Assembly: GCA_945952245.1 (NCBI GenBank)
Contig: CAMFHT010000004.1
Location: 1-40,485 of the forward strand
Reading direction: 5' to 3'
Source: an uncultured Rhizobium sp.
GTDB lineage: Bacteria; Pseudomonadota; Alphaproteobacteria; Rhizobiales; Rhizobiaceae
Length of the DNA stretch: 40,485 nt
Numbering within the stretch: position 1 is the first letter of the stretch; each line of letters opens with the position of its first letter. The notes under the pieces are model-generated. The model had not been told where the DNA came from and made no database searches. It worked only from the letters and a program-made list of their open reading frames with translations. Positions 40,268 to 40,485 of this stretch are shown piece after piece. Made by a program: the position numbers and the translations under genes.

Positions 40268-40485
40268 ATGAAGAAATTTGCGCTCATCGCCGCTCTGCTT
40301 GCCCTTTCTCCCACGCTCGCCGTGGCGCAGACCTCGGGTACGGACGCCGAAACCCCGGCCATCGCGACGCCTGACAGCAATAATCCCGATGCCCCCGTGC
40401 CCGGCAAGAACAGCTTCACCGAGAACCAGGCCCGCGAGCGCATCGCCGATGCCACGGATCTCGGACAGTTTGCCCGACGCCACCG
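40268..40485 (+). CDS. Small secreted/periplasmic hypothetical protein (truncated by window end)
   Basis: MKKFALIAALLALSPTLAVAQTSGTDAETPAIATPDSNNPDAPVPGKNSFTENQARERIADATDLGQFARRH: clear signal peptide, open frame to window end, GAAGGAG-like sequence upstream. Not in the supplied ORF track because it lacks a stop. Confidence 0.7.
   Translation, partial: MKKFALIAALLALSPTLAVAQTSGTDAETPAIATPDSNNPDAPVPGKNSFTENQARERIADATDLGQFARRH

Overview
GC-rich alphaproteobacterial, Rhizobiaceae-like chromosomal window, densely coding. Left to right: (1) the 3' part of an L-rhamnose uptake/catabolism operon (ABC ATPase, two permeases, FGGY kinase, rhamnose mutarotase). (2) A compact kaiC-kaiB-HWE histidine kinase operon with no kaiA visible. 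(3) A leucine/isovalerate degradation operon (ivd, mccB, mccA, HMG-CoA lyase, methylglutaconyl-CoA hydratase-like) plus an Lrp regulator. (4) A convergent branched-chain keto acid dehydrogenase operon (thiolase, SDR, E1a, E1b, E2, E3). (5) A flavoprotein, a metallophosphoesterase and an ExoY-like sugar transferase, followed by a long AT-richer intergenic region with a strong orphan terminator (possible sRNA). (6) A LysR / FGGY kinase / two FAD oxidoreductases / DeoR cluster resembling an unusual glycerol-phosphate-type oxidation module. (7) A general stress response (GSR) island: HWE kinase, phyR, nepR, ecfG, a multi-PAS hybrid kinase, and a BON protein / 3-methyladenine DNA glycosylase / small membrane protein operon. 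By eye I found five EcfG-type promoters (GGAAC-N16/17-CGTT or one mismatch) at the GSR genes, three of them exact. The most interesting possibilities are the KaiC-KaiB-HWE kinase module lying about 25 kb from the HWE-kinase-controlled PhyR switch, and the orphan glp-like oxidation cluster. No tRNA, rRNA, CRISPR or transposase was recognised.
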